From Triparma columacea (lineage: Eukaryota > Sar > Bolidophyceae > Parmales > Triparmaceae), in NCBI GenBank assembly GCA_030267965.1, contig BRYA01000023.1:1-64000 (forward strand): DNA of 64,000 nucleotides, read 5' to 3'. The translations under genes were made by a program, and so were the position numbers. The notes below the pieces were generated by a model, which saw only the letters and a list, made by a program, of their open reading frames with translations, was not told where the DNA came from and made no database searches. Position 1 is the stretch's first letter. Each line of letters opens with the position of its first letter. Of the stretch, positions 40,845-51,500 are shown in pieces.

Positions 40845-42921
40845 ATGCCAATGGAGGGAATTGGCATGAGGGATGAGTACGACTCTGAGGACGAATATAC
40901 ATTTACTAGTGGCCCTTTATCAACAGATCCTCTCGGTTCATCATTACAAGACTTTGAATCTTGTCTTAGATGTCCAATTGTGAGTCACAGGGAAAGTTGG
41001 CGAGGAACGGAGGGAGGTTTTATGCTCTCAATTCATCACCATAATTCAATACATCCATTCCTTTTATCCATTTATACACAACCCTAACCCTAATAACCCC
41101 CACACCTACCTACCTAGTGCCACTCTTTCTTATCAATCCCTTTAACAACTCCCTGTTCCCACACCTTCTGTTCCACCTGCATCCGCTCCTCCATCCGTTC
41201 ATCCGTCGCTGCCCTCAAGGGTAAATCCTCCCGCGCTACCTGCCCGGTGTGTAGGGAAGACGTGGACGAGAGGAAGCTTCAGCCGGCCAAAAACATGGCT
41301 AACATCGTCTGCAAGTTCAAGAGCATTCGTAAGCAGCTCGTAGACAGGCTAGGGAGGGGGGAGAAATCATCGGAGGAGGTGAGAATGATGGGGAGGAAAA
41401 GGGGTAGGGATAAGGCAAGGAGGGTCTCCTTTCGCAGCCTTTCACTTCCGCAGTAGTCTTCAATTATGACGTATTTGAGCTTTCAACCCCTCACCCCCCC
41501 CCCCCTTCCCTTACAGACTTTAGTAGCTGACCACTCCTCGACGACCAAAACAACTAGATCCACCTCCGCTTCCGCCTCCGCCTCCGCCTCCGCCTCCGCC
41601 TCCCATCCCAACCCTCCCGCCTCCCCCCTTCCCACCACCACAACCTCTACCTCCACCTCTGCCCCCCTCCCCCCTCCCCTTCCCTTCAAACCCCCCCCCC
41701 TCCTCTCCAACCTTAAACCACGCGAGCTCAAGAACCTCCTAACCTCCCACTCCCTCCCTACCACCGGATCTCCCCGTTCCCTCAAGGCCCGAATGATGCT
41801 CTACATGGACGTTTACAACAGGGAGCGAGACCGCTACAATACCGACTCGACCAACCCGGACTTCCAGGGGTGCACGACTAGAGACATCGTTAGGGAGGTC
41901 AACAGGATAGAGAGTGAGAGGGCGAGGTGAGAATTTGGATGAGGGGAGGAAAACAGACCACACAGTTGGATGGGGAGGGGACAATTTTGGGCACACTAAC
42001 GCAACCCTTTCCACCCCACTTTCCTTAAAGGTGTAAGAGGAATGACGAAATAGGGGGCAGCAAGGCCGACTGCGAGGCCCTCCGTAAGATGCAAGACAAT
42101 ATGAAGTCGGGGGAAGGTGCCAAGAAGACTGGCATCGGGGCGTTTGACGAAAAGATGAAGAAGGGGTTCGACGATCTCATCAAGATGGGGAGGAAGAAAA
42201 ACAAGGAGGGGGGAATGGCTACGAAACCAGCAACAACCGATACAAACCAGACGAACCAATCACCGACCTCTCAGGCACCACCTAGCGGTAGTAAGGGGAA
42301 GGTGAGAGTGGTGTAAAGACAACTTTAAAAGAAGACATTAAGAGCTACCTCCCTCCGTTAAGAACTACCTCCCTCCATTAAGAACTAGCTCCCTCACACT
42401 TTCCACTGACTTAATCCTCGCTGCCGCAGATTATTACCCCGTTGACAAACGCAGACAATACAGACGAAACTCCCTCAAATTCTTCACCGCCCCAACCGAC
42501 CGTCAAGACGAACCCTCAGACACCGGGGAAGGAGGAATCCGTAGAGGTCGAGACTGAGTCCCTCTCGACTGAGTCCCTCTCGACTGAGTCCCTCCCCCCC
42601 CCCCAAACAGAGCAGGTGAGGACAGACAGAAGCGCAAAGCCACATCAATCTAAAATCCTAAACCAACCCCCTCCCCCCCTGCCCCCCCTTCAGGTGAAAA
42701 AATCAACCAAGCGCCCCCCTGCCCCAACCAGAGCCAAATCTGACTCGGACTCCATAACCGGTCCTTGGGATTGCCCTCGTTGCACGTACCACAACAAGAC
42801 CAGGACGAACCCCCAAGCCAAGTGCGAGATGTGTAACTTTGAGAGGAAGAACATCGTCAGGAAGAGGAGGAGGAGGGGGCTGAGGGGAGCGGAGGACGAC
42901 AGGGAGGTTGTGGTACTATGA
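40845..42921 (+). CDS. RAD18: RAD18-type E3 ubiquitin ligase with RING, SAP and RanBP2 zinc finger
   Basis: Six exons in phase: 40845-40979, 41118-41378, 41517-41926, 42031-42301, 42430-42615, 42694-42921 (496 aa). The C3HC4 RING is completed by the first splice: CLRCPI + CHSFLINPLTTPCSHTFCST..CPVC. The SAP domain (LSNLKPRELKNLLTSHSLPT, about residues 197-235) and the helix after it (DIVREVNRIESERAR) match RAD18. No UBZ finger is seen between RING and SAP; instead a RanBP2/NZF finger (WDCPRCTYHNKTR..CEMCNFERK) ends the protein. RAD18 monoubiquitinates PCNA with RAD6 for DNA-damage bypass. A Ser-Ala run (about 41562-41605) lies in the linker. The last intron (78 nt) could be retained without a frameshift. 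Confidence 0.88.
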
Positions 42922-42989
42922 CGACTCGCCCCGACACCCACCGCGCGCTACATTTGCCAACAGATTTGGATGAAATACCTCTCTATTTT

Positions 42990-44718
42990 TTAGCACCCTA
43001 GTCCCCCTCTGCCCCCCGCCCAAACCCCCACCTTCACGACCTTCCCCCCCAGGTGGCACCACTCCTCCGTCTGCGCCCCCTCGTCCTTGACGGTGTCCTC
43101 CATGCTGTATTTGCAAACGTGGTTCACCTTGTACTGCCCGCACCTTCCGCACTTGTAGTTGCCCCTCTTCCCCTCCGCCCCTAGCCCCTCCCCCCCCCCC
43201 AGATCCTGACGTGGGCTTATCATCACCTGCGCCGACGCCTGCATGGTCGCCGCCCCCGTCGCGCCGGCTTTCCTCCCCTTCCCCCCCTTCCCCCCTCCCC
43301 CCCTCTTCCTGCTCCTACCGCCTCCTCCCCCCCCCCCCCCCCCCTGCTGCTGGGCGAACATGAAGGCCGCGGCCTTTTCCTCGATCCCCCCCATGATGTT
43401 CGTGGAGAAGTTGGCGTACCCGCTGGCAGAGTAGCCCCCGGCGAGCCGAGGGCCGCCATTCTTGCCGCCGTCTCCGATGGGCGTGGGGAGCGGAGCCCTG
43501 TCGACGGCTCTAATGACGAGGGGTTAGCTTTCACAACAAGACGCGTCGCACACTACTTCGAGGACAAACAATAGAATGAGAATAACGCTCCTCCTTTGCC
43601 AAGACTCACCTTCTTTCCTCGCTGTCGCTCTTAAAGAACTGGGGCGTCTCGTTTGGTACGTCCAGATCGTCGCCGCCAGGCAAAGGACCGTTACCGCCCC
43701 CCTTCCTCCCCTCACCTTGCTTTGGGGAGTTCGAAGCTGCGACGAGAGAGAGAAAGCGACACGAGCATAAGGCGGCGTTAGGAGGTTTTTGTTTCGCAGG
43801 GTGTGGGAAGGCTCCCTTAATTCGTTCATCGAATTTGCCCGAATTTTCCCAAGTCGTACCTAACAAACCAATCACATCCTCCCCCAAAACGTCCTCGCCC
43901 CATTCCTCAATACTAATTTTGTCACTCCCGACCCCAACTCCAACTTCAGCCCGCCCCTTGTTCCCCTTCCCATTGTCCCTGCCTTTACTCCTCCCCCCTC
44001 CCTTCCCCTTGCCCCCCCCCCCCCTTTTCCCCCTAGCTTTCGTCCTCCCCCCCCCACTGCTGTTGTTGTTCTTAACCTTCTTCCTTCTCTCACTCCCATC
44101 TATATCCCAGTCGTCCCTGCTCCCCTGTTGCAGCAGCTGCTGCTGCTGCACGGAAGACAGGGAGTTCGCCCAAGCCATCGATGCGAACACCGCGGTAGAG
44201 TCGGAGGAGGAGCGGCGGTGCCCATTAGCATTGTTCGGACGACTTGTTGACATTGAAGGGGCGAAACTGGGGGAGGGGCAGCGGAGAGGTAGGTGGGTTA
44301 GAATTGTCCGGTGGGTTAGAATTGTCCGGTGGGTTAGAATTGACCAACCCTCAAGCCGCCCCCACATACGAAGCACACCCGCCTCGCTGCATTCTGGTGT
44401 GTGTGTGCCCCACTTGCCCCCTCCCCTCGCCTCCCCTCCCCAACTCTATAGCTCTCACCTTGAAGGAGTGTTATTATCCCCCTCGAAGCCCCCCCCGAGA
44501 AGGCTCTCACCAAAGAGCACATTAGAGATCTCATCATTTCCGGGATAGTTTTCGAGGTTGAAGTCGAACATATCCAGCCCATGGTCAACAGGCCCCTGCC
44601 CGGAGCCAGCTAGGAGGGCATCAGTTGGGTTGAATGGGGAGTATCTACTACCGCCTGTAGAACCAATAAGATGGCTAGGGTCAGACTGACTTCTTCGGTG
44701 CTTACGACCAGCGCTCAT
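42990..44718 (-). CDS. Hypothetical Ser/Gly-rich protein with C-terminal CxxC motif
   Basis: Four exons in phase: 44718-44459, 44266-43860, 43736-43610, 43509-42990 (437 aa). N-terminal SAGRKHRRSQSDPSHLIG is a basic Ser-rich stretch with possible kinase sites; a long basic Gly/Lys region follows (GKRGGGGKGKGGGRSKGRDN). Near the C-terminus YKCGRCGQYKVNHVCKY forms a small Cys cluster (CxxC then C and H), similar in style to short zinc knuckles seen in stramenopile regulatory proteins. A nuclear DNA/RNA-binding role is plausible but not shown. It converges with RAD18, with only 68 bp between stops. Confidence 0.65.
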
Positions 44719-44880
44719 TTATCTTGTGGGTAGAATATCTACCTGGCTTCTGGGCTGTCCATGCTGCTCGCCAAAAAAACATTGAGAAAAATCTCAATCT
44801 TGAATAATCTTGAAGTGGTTCTTTGTTGTTCAACGTTTGTTTTCCAGAATTGTTTGGGTATGGCGATCCTCTCCTTGCCG

Positions 44881-45609
44881 TTAAAATAACTTCTTCTTAT
44901 CCACCTCTTCCTTCTCCTTCTCCTTCTCCTTCTCCTTCTCCTTCACCTTCTCCTTCCTTTCCCCCTTCTTAAAAAGTTCCTCAAGTTGCCTAATCCTCTC
45001 CTCCTGAACCTTCCTTTCCTCCTCCTCCCTTTCCCCCTTCCTCCCATCGTCCTCGTCCAACACCACAGCGTCCTCCATCCCTAGCCTTTTAACCTTCTGT
45101 CGAGCCACCAGTTCCATGACGGAAGCAAGGTCAGGGAAGTGCCGCAGCATTTCCCGAAAGTCCTCAGCCTTAAACTTGAACCCTTCAACTACCTTCGTCC
45201 CAGCCTTTGCCGTTAACGGTTGAAGTCGTACGGTCGATGGGAATATCAAAGGTAGCTCCCCAACGTAGCTGCCCTCACCTACCCTTCCATAGTCGTCCGT
45301 TGCTTGTGAAATTGATACGGTGCCTTTACGGATGAAGTACATCTCTACGGGTACGTCACCTTCCTGAATAAGGACGTCACCGAGGAGGAATATAGCCTCG
45401 GATAAACGGGAGGATAAGAAACGCTGGAGGGGGGGAGGGAAGAAAGAGGAGTTGAAGACGGGGGACTTGGATAACATGCTTGAACAACTTGATAAACTCA
45501 ACTCCTTACGGAGGGAGGGACTAAGGCCACTCAGGATCTGGGTTGGGGTGGGTTGGGTGGTTGGGGTGGGGTGTGGGGGGGGGGACAGGGCAGGAGGGTG
45601 AGCTTAAGG

Positions 45610-45659
<50 letters not shown>

Positions 45660-47232
45660 CGTTTGGTTTGCGTTCCCCCCCCCTCCCTTCCCCCCCCCTT
45701 CCTCTCCCCTCACCTTTTCCTCGTCGTACATTTTGAGTCCGTTTAGCTCAAGGTCGTCCTCGTTGACCTCCTCGTCCTCGTTCTTTTGCTTGGACCACTT
45801 GGAGTAAAGGTAGTGAGTTACCTTAACCTGCAGCTCCGGGGGGATCTCCTTGTGCTTGAAGTAAGCGTTCACCTCGTTAATGTAACCCTGAAAGTTAGCC
45901 GATGCCGAGTCCAGCGATAGTAGTACGGCCGTAATCGACCCGACGATGCATGCGAAAAGGCTCGCCCCGATGCTCATGGAAAGTATGATTGCCCAAACCT
46001 CCCCAACCGTCTCTGGGGGGTGGACACCGTACCCTATGCAGAGCATGTGGCTTATGCTCATGAAGAGGGCCCAGCTGTACTGCTCCCTTACGGGGTCGTC
46101 CGCGACGCCTAGGACTTCGACCCATGAGTTTGAGCTGTCTTCGACTGTGGCTACGAGGAAGAGGAGACAGGCGTTCCAGTGGGAGAAGAGGAGGAGGAGG
46201 AAGAGGAGCTTGAGAACGCGGAGGTAACCGACGTGGAAATCCTCGGTGAAACGACGGACGTAACGGAAGAGACGAGGGAGACGGAAGAGACGGATTAATC
46301 TGGGGTTTAGGGGAGGGGGGGGGGAGGGGGTCAGATGCAAGCATGACCGATATTCTAGCGCCTTTGAGGGGGGGGGGGCCACTCTTCTCACCTGAATATC
46401 CTCAATACTCTCGCAAACTTCGGTGCCTTGGTTAGCGTAGATCCCCCCCCAGCGTTGAACGCGAAGTAGTCTACAGGTATTGACGCTATGGCGTCGTACT
46501 TAAACGAGTTCTTGAAGTAGTGCTTCGAGCACTCTGGGGGATCCATTATTACCTTACCGTGGAAGTAGAAGCCGGTGCGGAAGTTTAGGATTATGTCGAG
46601 GATGAAGAACACGTCGAAGATACAGTTCACGACGAAACCTGCGTTCACCTCGATGGTGGGGTAGAAAGCTGAACATAAAAACGGTGTCAGGGGGAAGGGG
46701 GGGGGGGGGGAGTTAGGGGCGTACAGACAAACTCTTACAAGGGGAACTATCTCACCTATATCCATCGGCAAGTCCCAGGAGCAGTACAGGATAACCGCTA
46801 GGGCAGCGAAATCCCACCTGAAACAATAAAAGTAGTAGAGAGTGCCGAATCACGAGTGTAAGAGGTTAAGATAAGATAGTTGTTCGTGCTTCCCTTCTCT
46901 TCACAAAGGTAACAAAATCCTCACCTTCGTCTAAAGTCGCTATCAGGATGTAGTATCCCCCAGTCACCTTCCCCCCCCTCCTCCCCCCCCACGTTTTTGC
47001 TGAAGCTTTCATTAGATCCCCATAGTCTATTCCCAATCAAGCTCCTCGGTGTAAGTGTCCTCGAAGGTGTAGTGTTAACTATATTCGCTTCCCTTAACGC
47101 TTGCGAGTGTGGTGAAACTACCAAGGCGGATGGTAGTAACGATGGTTTACGGCGTCCTGAAGGTGGGTCAGTATCAACACGGGGTGGGGGGGGGGGGGGA
47201 GACGTAGGGTTCTCCTGTGTTGTTAACTCCAT
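44881..47232 (-). CDS. HCN-like cyclic-nucleotide-gated cation channel
   Basis: Five exons in phase: 47232-46925, 46817-46756, 46668-46392, 46299-45714, 45537-44881 (629 aa). S2 (FFILDIILNFRTGFYF), S3 (YDAIASIPVDYF), an Arg-rich S4 completed across a splice (VLRIFR + LIRLFRLPRLFRYVRR) and S5 (LLFSHWNACLLFLVA) are clear. The pore is HMLCIGYGVHPPET, the CIGYG filter of HCN pacemaker channels. A C-linker and a cyclic-nucleotide-binding fold follow (GDVLIQEGDVPVEMYFIRKG), though the phosphate-binding cassette is atypical (GELPLIFPSTVRLQ). The tail is a Lys/Glu coiled coil. It should conduct K+/Na+ at a membrane; ligand gating is uncertain. Confidence 0.9.
45613..45656. repeat. (GT)n microsatellite in an HCN-gene intron
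   Basis: About 22 uninterrupted GT dinucleotides within the last intron, next to long G and C runs. Confidence 0.95.
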
Positions 47233-47583
47233 TGGAGCGAGGGTTTCAAGGAAGGAAGGGGGGGCTTGGGCTTTGCTTTGAAAGGGGGGTTCAAACGTGG
47301 TGGGGGTGGTTGGAGGAAGGAAAAGACTGAATTGGAACGCACGCTTTGCTGAATACTTGCGGAGAAGCGAGTTTGACTTTTGTCCTAAGAGGAGGTTAAA
47401 AATGAATTTCCTCCAGCAGGACTTGCCTTTTTTGAAGGGAGGAAAAAGCTGGGGAGTAGGAGGAAATAAGAAGTGATTTCAACGAAACAGATTAGAGAAG
47501 GGCTAGATAACATTCTTCAAACCTCATCCCTCCTGCCTCGCCTCCCCGCCCCTTTAAAATCAATATTCCCCCCCTCCTAAAAT
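47233..47583. other. Short intergenic region
   Basis: Promoter side of the HCN-like gene and 3' flank of the ferredoxin-like gene. No further gene seen. Confidence 0.5.
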
Positions 47584-48036
47584 TCACAGAGTCTCAATCT
47601 TGCACGTCCCCTTGGGCACGATAGCCTGGCAAGCCTTAGCCTTCCTCCCATTAACCTTGACCATGCAAGTCCCGCAGTCCCCCTTCTGGCAGTTGTATGA
47701 TATTTTAACCCTCGCCGCGTTGGCTACAATGGAAAGCTTCTGACCAACCACTGCGTTCTTGCAGGGTTTACCGTTTATGGTTACGGAGTCGTTTATTGTG
47801 GGACCGTTCTTTAGACCGGCGTTTGGACGGGCGCCGAGATCCTCGTTTGAGAAGGCTTTGTCGAAGAAACCAAATAGGACAAGGTTGGGATGATGATTTG
47901 ATGAATGATGGTTTGATGAATGGCGATGGAAGGTAGTAGAGGTAGTGGGTGTGAGAAGGAAGGAAGTTGATGTTGGGATGTTGTAAATGCAGGCCAGGAG
48001 GAGGGGGAGGAGTAGGGGGAGGAGTGTGTTTGTCAT
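47584..48036 (-). CDS. 2Fe-2S ferredoxin-like protein, plastid-targeted
   Basis: Intronless, 150 aa. The N-terminus (LLPLLLPLLLACIYNIPTST + SF) is a signal sequence ending at a Ser-Phe, followed by a His/Ser-rich transit-like stretch, typical of bipartite plastid import. The cluster loop is YNCQKGDCGTCMVKV (Cx4CxxC). The fourth Cys comes only 13 residues later (KACQAIVPKG) instead of about 29 as in photosynthetic ferredoxin, so this is a related small beta-grasp 2Fe-2S protein rather than PetF. It probably carries electrons in the plastid; partner unknown. Confidence 0.82.
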   Translation of the reverse strand: MTNTLLPLLLPLLLACIYNIPTSTSFLLTPTTSTTFHRHSSNHHSSNHHPNLVLFGFFDKAFSNEDLGARPNAGLKNGPTINDSVTINGKPCKNAVVGQKLSIVANAARVKISYNCQKGDCGTCMVKVNGRKAKACQAIVPKGTCKIETL

Positions 48037-48577
48037 GTTTGTGTAGTTGTTTGTGTCGTTGGTATTGAGATGAGGCTTGAAATGAGGCTTGAAATGAAGC
48101 TTAAATTGTAGTGACTGCGGGTAGTGAATGCGGGGTGTGCTTGGGGTTAGTTGTGAGATTTATTGACACAGAAGAAGGGACAGAAGAAGGACAGAAGAAG
48201 GGCTTTACAAATAGCTCAATAACTACTACTATATACTTATTGAGGCGTTTGTTGGTGTATGTGGGTGCATGTGTGTGTGTGTATATTTGTGGATAGGTGT
48301 GTTAACATAGAACAGCTACACACACACATTTCTCCAATGTCCGAGGTGGCCACTTTGGCCATTTTTGACCCAAATCGACATATTTACGATATAAATATAT
48401 ACACATGTATACATATCATCAATATAATCATACTTATAAGCCTCAAACACGCTATAACTTACATATTGAGAATTAAATGAGATAATCAGAATGAGAAATG
48501 AATCAGATTTTGTTCGGACCGGAACAAGGAGACGAGGACGAGGAGCCAGAAAAGGAGCAAAAAAGGTTCAAATCTAA
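48037..48577. other. Divergent promoter region, ferredoxin-like gene / SMC4
   Basis: TG-rich and AT-rich segments, a repeated acagaagaagg motif at about 48165-48200, no coding signal. It serves both flanking genes, which point away from each other. Confidence 0.5.
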
Positions 48578-51500
48578 ATGGCTGAACCAAAGTCTCCAAA
48601 TGGCACTTCAGCCGTGCCAAGATTGATGATATCCAAGATGGTAAGACGATAATTCTATATATAGCCATAAATTTGTTTCTAAACTTTCAAAACCAACAAA
48701 ATTGACTCAACTTGTTCGAATTCGATTCAATCGATACTTCTCAACAATTACTCATTAATTACTCTCAATACACTCCTCACAACTCAATACACCCATACGA
48801 CCACTCAATACACCCACCCCCACCCCCACAGGTCGTCGAAAACTTCAAATCATACGCAGGAGTTAGAGAAATTGGACCATTCCATAAATGCTTCACATCT
48901 ATCGTGGGACCTAATGGATCAGGCAAATCAAACAACATTGATGCCATGCTATTCGTCTTCGGTAAAAAGGCTAAGAAGTTGCGCCTCAATAAGGTAAGAC
49001 TATCATGGGAGGAACAATAGAGGAACAAGCCAGGGACAAGCAAGGGACATTGCAAGGGACAAGCAAGGACACCAACAAAAGAGGAACAAGCAAAGGAGAA
49101 AACGACACCACACACAAATATTGATCAAATCGAGGAGGAGAAGAAGAAGTAGGGAAGAGGGACTACACACACACACACAACCAAGCCAAACAGAGCCTTC
49201 AACAAGCAGACACACACACCCAACTCACCTTCGCCCCCCCCCCCCCCCCTCCCAAACCCCCCCAACCCCCCAAACCCCCCAACCCCAGATGTCCGAGCTC
49301 ATCCATTCCTCCGATGCCTACACCGGGGCCAATGCCCTCCAGTTTGCCCGCGTGGGAGTCCACTTCCATGAGATCATCGACACCGGCGACGGCGACGCTG
49401 ACTACTCTGTCGTCCCCAACTCCCAGTGCACCGTCGAGCGCGAGGTCGTAAGGGGGGACCCTGAGATGAAGATCCCGGACAAGAGCAGCTACTACCTCAA
49501 CGGGAAGGTCGCCAAGTTCTCCGAGGTCGCCAAGTACCTGGGGGACAAGGGCATCGACCTCGACAACAACAGGTTCCTCATCCTCCAGGGAGAGGTGGAG
49601 ATGATCTCCATGATGCCACCCAAGGGCAAGACCGAGAACGACGAGGGCCTCCTCGAGTACCTCGAGGACATAATCGGGAGCAACCAGTACGTCGCTGACG
49701 CAGACGCTGCCATGAAGGTCGTGGAGGCACTTACGGAGTCCAGACAGGAGAAACTCAACAGAGTCAAGGCCGTGGAGAAGGAGAAGGACACGCTCGAGGG
49801 AGGCAAGATGGAGGCGGAGGCGTTCATGGGCAAGGAGAAGGAAATCAGGAAGAAGAAGAACGTACTCTACCAAATGAACATGGTAGAGGTCAACCAGGAG
49901 AAGGAAACCACCAAGGAGAAAAAGGAGGAGACCACAGCCAAGCTCGCAGCCGAGCAGGAGGCGCTGAAGGAGTCCACGGCGAGGCTTAACTCCATCGAGG
50001 AGGGCCACTCCGCCCAGGTTGCAGAGTACGAGGCCCTGGAAACGGCGCTTAAAAAGGTCAAGGACGAGTTCGCGAGCTACGAGAGGAGGGACATCAAAAC
50101 TCGCGAGGACGTTAAGTTCTCCAAATCCCAGATTACCACGCTTAAGAACAAAGCGAAGGAGGAAGAGAAGAAGGGGAGAGACATGAGGGAGAAAAGGGAT
50201 AAGGCGGAGAAAAGCGTACCGGTGCAAGAAAAGAATGTGGAAACGGCGGGGAGGAGCAAGGATCTGGAAGAGAAGAAACTTGAAGAGGTGAGAATTTGGG
50301 GGGGGGAGGATGTTGGCAAAGTTGTTTGAGATGTTGAATGTCGTTTGTTCCGCTGATGTAAATATACCACAAGAATGGAAGGTTTATGATATGCGACGTG
50401 CATTTCGGAGACACGCGCAATGATTAAACGCCAGCAAACAACCAAACGGCTGCCAAACGACCATACTGAGGAACAAACACATGACAACAAGTACATAAAT
50501 ACATATAGCTATCTATCTTATATTATTATACACACTCTAACACCTACGCGCCATCCACGTCGCACCACGATATCCCTCCCCTCAGATATACGAGGAGATG
50601 AAGGGTACCACCGCCGCCCTCAGGTCCGAGCTCGAGAGCAAGAACACAGAGCTGGCCCCAGTCAAGGAGGAGCTCAGCGTCTTCCAGGCCTCCCTGGAGA
50701 CCGCTCAAACCGAGTCCAACCTACTCTCCGACGCGACCACGCGCTCACGCCAGCAGCTGGAGGACGCGGAGACGGAACTTGAGAACCTCGACACCTTCCA
50801 GGCTGACAAGGAAGAGGAACTCAAGGAGGCCAAGGAGACCCTCTCCTCCAGCAAGGCCCGTCTAGGGGAGGCGGAGGAGGAGGAGGAAGAGCTCGCGGAT
50901 TCCGAGGTATCACTACAGAAGGAACACTCAACCCTTGTAGCAAAGGCCGAGGAGGCGAAGGCTAACCTACAGTCAGGAAACACAAGGTCACCGGCTGTCA
51001 GGGGTATCCTAAAGGCCGCAAGGTCAGGTGAACTACGCAACGCAGGCATCAAGGGGAGGCTTGGGGACCTTGCGACGATCACGGAGAAGTACGATGTTGC
51101 GGTTAGCACGGCGTGCGGGATGCTGGACCATATTGTGGTGGAAACAACTGCGGGGGCGCAAATGGCACTGAAGTTCTTGAGGAAACATGGACTGGGGAGA
51201 GCGAACTTTATACCGCTTGATAAAATGAAGAGAGGGAGCCACGATAGGGTGGTTGAAACACCTGAAGGGGCACCGAGATTGTTCGACCTTATATCACCGA
51301 AGGATGAGACCATTACGCCGGCGATCTTTCTAGGGGTTGGACAAACTATCGTCGCACCGGACCTTGAAACTGCGACAAGGTGGGCGTACGACTTCGGGAA
51401 AAGGTGGAGGGTTGTCACGGTTGGGGGGCAACTCATTGAAACCTCGGGTACTATGGCTGGGGGAGGTAAATCCACCAGGAGGGGGGGAATGAAACTCAGC

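Noticed and set aside
41080..41100. Telomere-like ccctaaccctaa
   Set aside because: Too short, internal to an intron; better explained by branch-site sequence.
45613..45656. Possible CRISPR-like or regulatory repeat
   Set aside because: Plain GT microsatellite without spacers, in a eukaryotic intron.
48563..48590. tRNA-like T-loop string ggttcaaatct
   Set aside because: No matching acceptor stem, D-arm or anticodon arm around it; it overlaps the SMC4 start.
49199..50227. 342-aa reverse frame rich in Leu/Val
   Set aside because: Antisense shadow of SMC4 exon 3, where the forward frame has strong family homology.
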